Below are positions 58,759-64,000 of a stretch of DNA of 64,000 bases, in pieces. The DNA comes from Viscum album (taxonomy: Eukaryota > Streptophyta > Magnoliopsida > Santalales > Viscaceae), in the NCBI GenBank assembly GCA_963277665.1, contig OY728152.1, forward strand, positions 1,190,290,357 through 1,190,354,356, read 5' to 3'. Position 1 is the first letter of the stretch. Each line of letters begins with the position of its first letter. The translations under genes and the position numbers were made by a program. Below the pieces are notes generated by a model. It made no database searches. It saw only the letters and a program-made list of their open reading frames with translations, and was not told where the DNA came from.

Positions 58759-61326
58759 TAATACCACCCTACTTGATCACTAAAAATCTTTTGGGGTCCT
58801 AAAAAACAATTTTTATATGTGTAGAGTGAGTATAACATATTTACTCAGTATGGTTCACCCTAAAACCTCTTGTGTAGAATGTGAAAGAAGCACACTAATT
58901 CCCAATAAATAAAAAAATGAAACTAACCCATCACCAAAACCATTAATACTATATTATCATTATTACCAAGTTTCACCCACTTTGTAATGTAAAGAAGTAA
59001 ACATTTCTATATAAAAAACACTCAGATATTTATGTATATATATAAAGATGGTACCCTGATTCCACATAACCAATGTTTTTTCTCTAACAACCCAAGATTT
59101 ATGTCACATATTCATTCCATCCATAGGTCAGGTCATCCATGATGGGAGTATGGCCTCAACCATATATACCCCAGTCCCACACAATTCCTAACGTGTCATG
59201 CTCTAATAAATCTATATATCCATATCATCGTCATTATATCATATGTAACAATGTGTATGTTCAAAATCCACTATAACCTATGTAAACTAACAATACCTCA
59301 AGCCATCATAGCCTATATAAGTACACCCATGAGTTGTTGTAACCAACACATCTGTATAAAATATATGTTATACCCTAGAATATTATAACCTTCACATATT
59401 TGTAATGAAAATTTGGGATCCATCACATCCCAGTTAGAAATTTACCTTATACCATAAGCTATTACAAACTAGGAAACACCTACCTATATATGTTCAAAGG
59501 GAGAACAAGGGAGAGAGAGATTTCATCCATATGTCCCCTCACCATCCAAGATGTTGAGGTGAAAACCCCCTAAATCATTTGTGTGTTGGTTCCCCTACTG
59601 ATATGTGTGGAGTAGCATATGAAATCAAAAAACATAAATAACATCATAAAAAATTGTACTAAGGTAAATTAAAAAGACTTAAAATCACATGTTTCTATTA
59701 TCACACTATACCTTTAGTACCGCTACTAAGTTTAGGCCTCAAACATGAATTCAAGCATCATGTTCAACATTAATTAACTAATTATACATAACTATTAATA
59801 TTCCATAATCACTATTCTATGTTTTATATTTTAATATTCTAAGACTAATGGTCAAGACACTAACAATTTGATGACTTATATTCTTAAGAATTTCATCGTC
59901 ATTTATAGACTCCATGAACTAAGCCCATTCATTTATTAAATTAAATTGACCAATTTTCTATTATATGGGCACTCCATGAATCAATCTCATCTACCACATC
60001 AAGAATTCACTTACATTTTATATCATCAAACTACATCAATAAGTTTGAATATGATAATTTAAATAACGTCTGATAATATGTCCATAAAATGGAAATCATT
60101 CATGATTGAATGTATTGAAGAGAAATATAAATAAAAAACTCATTATAAGTTCCCTGATGTTATTCTCACACAATTTTTTATAATATAATTAATTTATCCA
60201 TCACAGATGTCGACGATCACTACATTCTATACTCATATCCCATTTCTTATCAAAATTATCCCAAACATATCAATTTTATCATAGAAACATTAAAAAAATA
60301 ATTTTTTAATTACCATAGATCACACAAACATATTAATTGTATTTTTTCAATACGCATTCCTATGCAATGAGTCCATTTAATCAAGGATATCAAACCTCTT
60401 ATGAGTGTGAATGGGATCCTTCGACCCAAAATATTTAATATTTAACAATAAATAAAATTAATTATATATTTAATTAACCAATTTATTATATATATTTTTC
60501 CTAATTAGGCTATATAAAAAATAGCTATAAACCAATAGAAAATGGTTCATGCATCATCTCCATGTTCTATTAATTCCAAGATGGGAAGAATTTATTCTAA
60601 TCATGCCTATTTTATTTAATTTTATCATCATCTATATTTAGGTTTTATAATAGTTGAAATTAATTAAACATGATAAATATACAACAAAAAATACTTCCAA
60701 GCATATATATCAAACTTCCAAATAAACAATAAGAGCCGGTATCAAGAAAACATAAACTAAATGTAATAAAAACCACAATGATTTATTAAATTCCCATAAT
60801 ATGAAATGTTAATTAGATATAACATTTTATAATTATTCCATATCAATTATAATTTTAAAAGAATTATACATACAATTCTCAGTTGAATTTATTATATAGT
60901 AAATACTATAACATTAGATCAATTGTTATCTTTCTCTTACATATTTTATAGTATTATTTAAAAAATTATTTAACATTAGAATGTTAAAAAATTTATATAT
61001 TAAATTATTGAAATAATAACAATGTGTTAATCATTATTCTAGGACATGTGATTCATATTATTATTCCTTTATAATTTAAGAATATTAAATAATCAATTAT
61101 CATATTCAAGGATAACAAATAAGATTTTATTTTTATCATAATAAACATTATTCGTAAAATATAACTAGATTATTATCTTTTTATGAAAATTTTAATCAAT
61201 TTAGATGAAGAAACTAAAGAATAGTTAATATGTATCTTCTAAAAAATTAAATGAGAAGTAAAAAATCCCCTACATTATGGAATAATCTTCAAACAATTTT
61301 ATATAAAAAAAATATAGGGTGTCACA
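58759..61326 (-). mobile_element. solo gypsy LTR S2 (2.57 kb)
   Basis: Minus-strand start TGTGACACCC (plus strand gggtgtcaca ending at 61326), matching the start type of the other gypsy LTRs. Flanking 5-mers are caagc (58754-58758) and taagc (61327-61331), one C-to-T apart. No primer site, polypurine tract or coding sequence adjoins, so it is a solo LTR. Inside, at about 59265-59405, lies an array of 35-40-bp units (ccactataacctatgtaaac, ccatcatagcctatataagt), followed by a gagagagatttcatcc box near 59511 that resembles the box after the arrays in the other LTRs. Confidence 0.6.
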
Positions 61327-62400
61327 TAAGCCGCAACATGAAAGGAAGGAACTTTTAATAGGAATAGAAGGGTTACATTAATCCAAGATGAAATAATGTT
61401 GTTTTTTTAGACTTGTTTGAGAGTAATAGATATGAAAACGGAAATTTCCATTGTTTTAGAATAAAAATATGATACTCTAAAATATTTATCATATCACAGT
61501 TCAAAATATCAGACCCTAGAATATGGAATCTATTAAAATCCTCTTTTATCATTATCTTTTTGGTTTCCAAGTAATCGAGTGGTCAGGTGAAGTAAGGCTA
61601 GAAGTTAGTCTCAGCAATAGGTGAAATGCGAGCTGGTGGAGGGACACAACTAAATAATGTAGTTTAGAAGAATATTATCTCATCAAAAAGTGTCACTAGC
61701 TGGTAGATGGACATCAATTGACCAGTTGGGGGAGACCCATAGTTATATTCTCAATTTCTATACTAACTCTCCAGCTATTGGATGTCCAATGGCTCACTAG
61801 TGACATCACTAGGTGTGCAGTTATGTAAGGTCCTAAATGTAATTTTATCCTTGGAGAATATTTTAACAAATTTAATCTAACTCTTTCAAAACTAATTCAA
61901 CCCCTAGTTACATAGGATCTATAGTGATTATTTTCACTCTAACCCTCTTCCTTTTAGTGGATATTTATGTCGATTTAAAGAATGAATCTCCATTGATTTT
62001 AACCTAGAGATTTAAATCTTTTATAATATATTTCTCCCAGTTCATCTCAATTTGATTGAGTCTTTTTTATACTATATCACTTAATTTGGGATGGATATAG
62101 ATAATTTATTTTGTTTACATTAGATCTTAGTTCTCTTCTTCCTCTCTCTCATCACCAATCTTAGATGCAATGAGGATTTCATTATTCTTGAAGTATGTGT
62201 TTTTATTAAATGGTTTATCCCATGATATTCCTAGGTTCATGTGATTATCTCCATTATTATTTATTTATGGAGCTAAATTACTGATATTCATGAGTTATGG
62301 CCTACATCCTTTATAATTATCCAGCCTTAATAAATTATATAATATAATTTATATATACTATAAATCACTTTATTTCATTTCCAAAGATCTTTTAGGTTTA
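61327..62400. other. non-LTR spacer with an imperfect inverted repeat
   Basis: About 1.1 kb between two LTRs, of more mixed composition than the rest. Arms at 61696-61724 and 61771-61800 form an imperfect inverted repeat. A pyrimidine-rich run (tctcttcttcctctctctc, about 62131) precedes an ATG and a GTATGT, which could be a host 5' exon end, but no reading frame of useful length supports it. Confidence 0.3.
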
Positions 62401-64000
62401 TAGTTTTAGAATATTAGGTCATAAATCTTACATAAAAAATACCTTCATTACAAAAAGGAAACACTCTCACAGTATACATTCTTTCCAAAATATAAAATGT
62501 TTAAAATAAAAAATGTTTTATTTTCATGAATAATCATCATGCTATTCAACTTGAATTCTTAATTATTCTTACTCATCCTTAAAAATGTGAAAAACATCTA
62601 AAAACAAGGAATAAACACAAAATCCTCAGTATGAGAAATAAAATTATGAAATCTAATAGTCCATTAAAAACATGAAAACAAATAAAATATTTAACTTTAT
62701 CACATTATTCTTTGATAATGTTAAATAAATAATATCAAAATTGATAACATATTTTTGGTCAAAAAACATTTAAACCCCATATCAAAAAAATATAGAACCC
62801 TCTAAGGAACTTAGATCATTATATTAATAACCCATTTCAACTCATGTTATAAATTTATAGACCCTAGTTAAATCCAAATGATAAACCTCATTGGTTAACT
62901 CCCTCCTTCATTATATTGAGGAAAATGAATAATATCTAATGAATTGGATAGATATATCAAGTTCACCAGTCATATAAGTTGTATCAGCCTCACCCATTGT
63001 TAAAGTTCTATCGGTCTTACCCATTTTATAATCTATATTAGGCTCATTGATCATCATATATAATTATCAAGTACTATATCAATAATAAAACTCATTTAAT
63101 CTTACAGATTTTCATTATAAATCCTTTGAAAAACTTGTTTGAACACATATGTAAAATAATTTTGGATATTGAAATACCCATTTTGTTTAAAAATAATTCA
63201 AATCTAAAATTCCAAAAACAAAGGGAATAAGTTTTTTATTTGAAACAAATATAGAATATTGTAATGTATTCTAAAAATAAAATTAAAGTTGTAGAGGCAT
63301 GAAAAGATTTTGGACTCATATACGTTAAAATAGAACATTAAATTTTTTATTTTATAAATAATTCAACAACATTTCATATAAAATAAATAAAATACTTATT
63401 TTTTAATTTTTTTAAAATAAATTCAAAAGGTACAAAATAAAAAATCCTTTTTATTCATCTAAATCCATATAAATTAATCCATTAGATAATTTTAAGAATA
63501 TATACATGGAAGAAAACTATTTAGAAAATAAATATTTGAAATATTTTAATATCCTTTTTCATGTTTAATATTCATTTTATTTTATTTATTTTCATTTTAT
63601 TTCCAATTACATAATCAATTAAGTTAACGTTGGATGTTTCGATGATATTCAACTCATAAGTCGAAAATGAACTTGTTAAGTTGACTATACTCAAAGAGGT
63701 CATTATCACATCATCTCTAGAATAACAATAATAGGATTATTGTCATTTTGTAGTTTTATTATACACTTAAAACTAACCATGAAAATGATTATGAAACATT
63801 AATTTTGTTACAATCACAGAGATGGTTGGTCATACATACACATGAGTAATGTTTCTATTTTTGAAATAAATGAGGGAATGAAGTTTAGATTTCTATCTTT
63901 AAAAAATATCTACATCATTAACATCATATTACTTCTTAAATACACTTTTATATGCCATCTATTTTATGTGGTGATGAAAAACATTACATTGATTCATGGA
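62400..64000 (-). repeat. gypsy LTR copy at right edge (L4), partial
   Basis: Recognised by landmarks in the order seen in S1 and G3: atcctcagtatgag (62602, like attctcagtaaggg), aatgaattggatagatata (62938, like aatgaattggagagagata) and gagatggttggtcatacata (63820, like the ~190-bp repeat core). It continues beyond the window. The left boundary is only approximate. No coding content seen. Confidence 0.55.
62963..63070 (+). repeat. 27-bp tandem array, 4 units
   Basis: Units at 62963, 62990, 63017 and 63044, each 27 bp, on the theme tcacccattgttaaagttct. Lies next to the conserved box of L4. Confidence 0.8.

Noticed and set aside
62120..62210. Possible host-gene first exon (pyrimidine tract, ATG, GTATGT donor)
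   Set aside because: Reading frame after the ATG is only a few codons and no downstream exon could be recognised.

Overview
This is a very AT-rich stretch of a flowering-plant nuclear genome, made almost entirely of decayed, nested LTR retrotransposons. Pointers to a plant are a chromodomain-bearing Ty3/gypsy polyprotein (Tekay/Del-like), long gypsy LTRs with TGTAACACCC-type 5' ends, Ty1/copia elements primed from an initiator-Met-tRNA-like site, UBN2/DUF4219-type copia Gag, a Sirevirus-like extra ORF after pol, and a DUF4283 plus CCHC protein. The species cannot be named. No intact host gene, tRNA, rRNA or CRISPR array was found, and every recognisable coding region is broken.

Layout. (G1) 1-2348: 3' half of a plus-strand gypsy pol (RT end, RNase H, integrase, chromodomain), then its polypurine tract and a 3' LTR starting at 2349. 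(G2) 5282-33640: a minus-strand gypsy element with two ~4.6-kb LTRs and under 0.8 kb of internal sequence of its own. Its 3' LTR is split by (G3) 6183-17807, a second minus-strand gypsy element with 3.8-kb LTRs that landed inside a 34-bp tandem array and left a tgtca/tatca target duplication. G3's own 3' LTR carries a GC-richer DUF4283/CCHC reading frame (6366-7978). G2's internal region is split by (C1) 21700-28519, a copia element that appears to encode only Gag and is flanked by acaat duplications.

33641-37638 is an old remnant with an RNase H-like tail. (C2) 37639-54433 is a large minus-strand Sirevirus-like copia element: gag, protease, integrase, RT, RNase H, then a further ~1050-codon ORF. 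Its integrase is interrupted by (S1) 45832-50085, a 4.25-kb solo gypsy LTR. 54434-58350 has no recognisable feature. (S2) 58759-61326 is another solo LTR, and from about 62.4 kb to the right edge there is one more LTR of the same superfamily (L4).

Relative ages follow from nesting: G2 is older than G3 and C1; C2 is older than S1. Decay is mostly by point mutation to stop codons. The most interesting structures are short arrays inside LTRs: a TGASTCA (bZIP-site) array in C2, a TAGGGTT (telo-box-like) array in C1, and unrelated tandem arrays at one corresponding position in several gypsy LTRs. Coordinates of LTR ends come from reading the sequence by eye and are good to a few bases where a target duplication or PBS/PPT was seen, otherwise to tens of bases.
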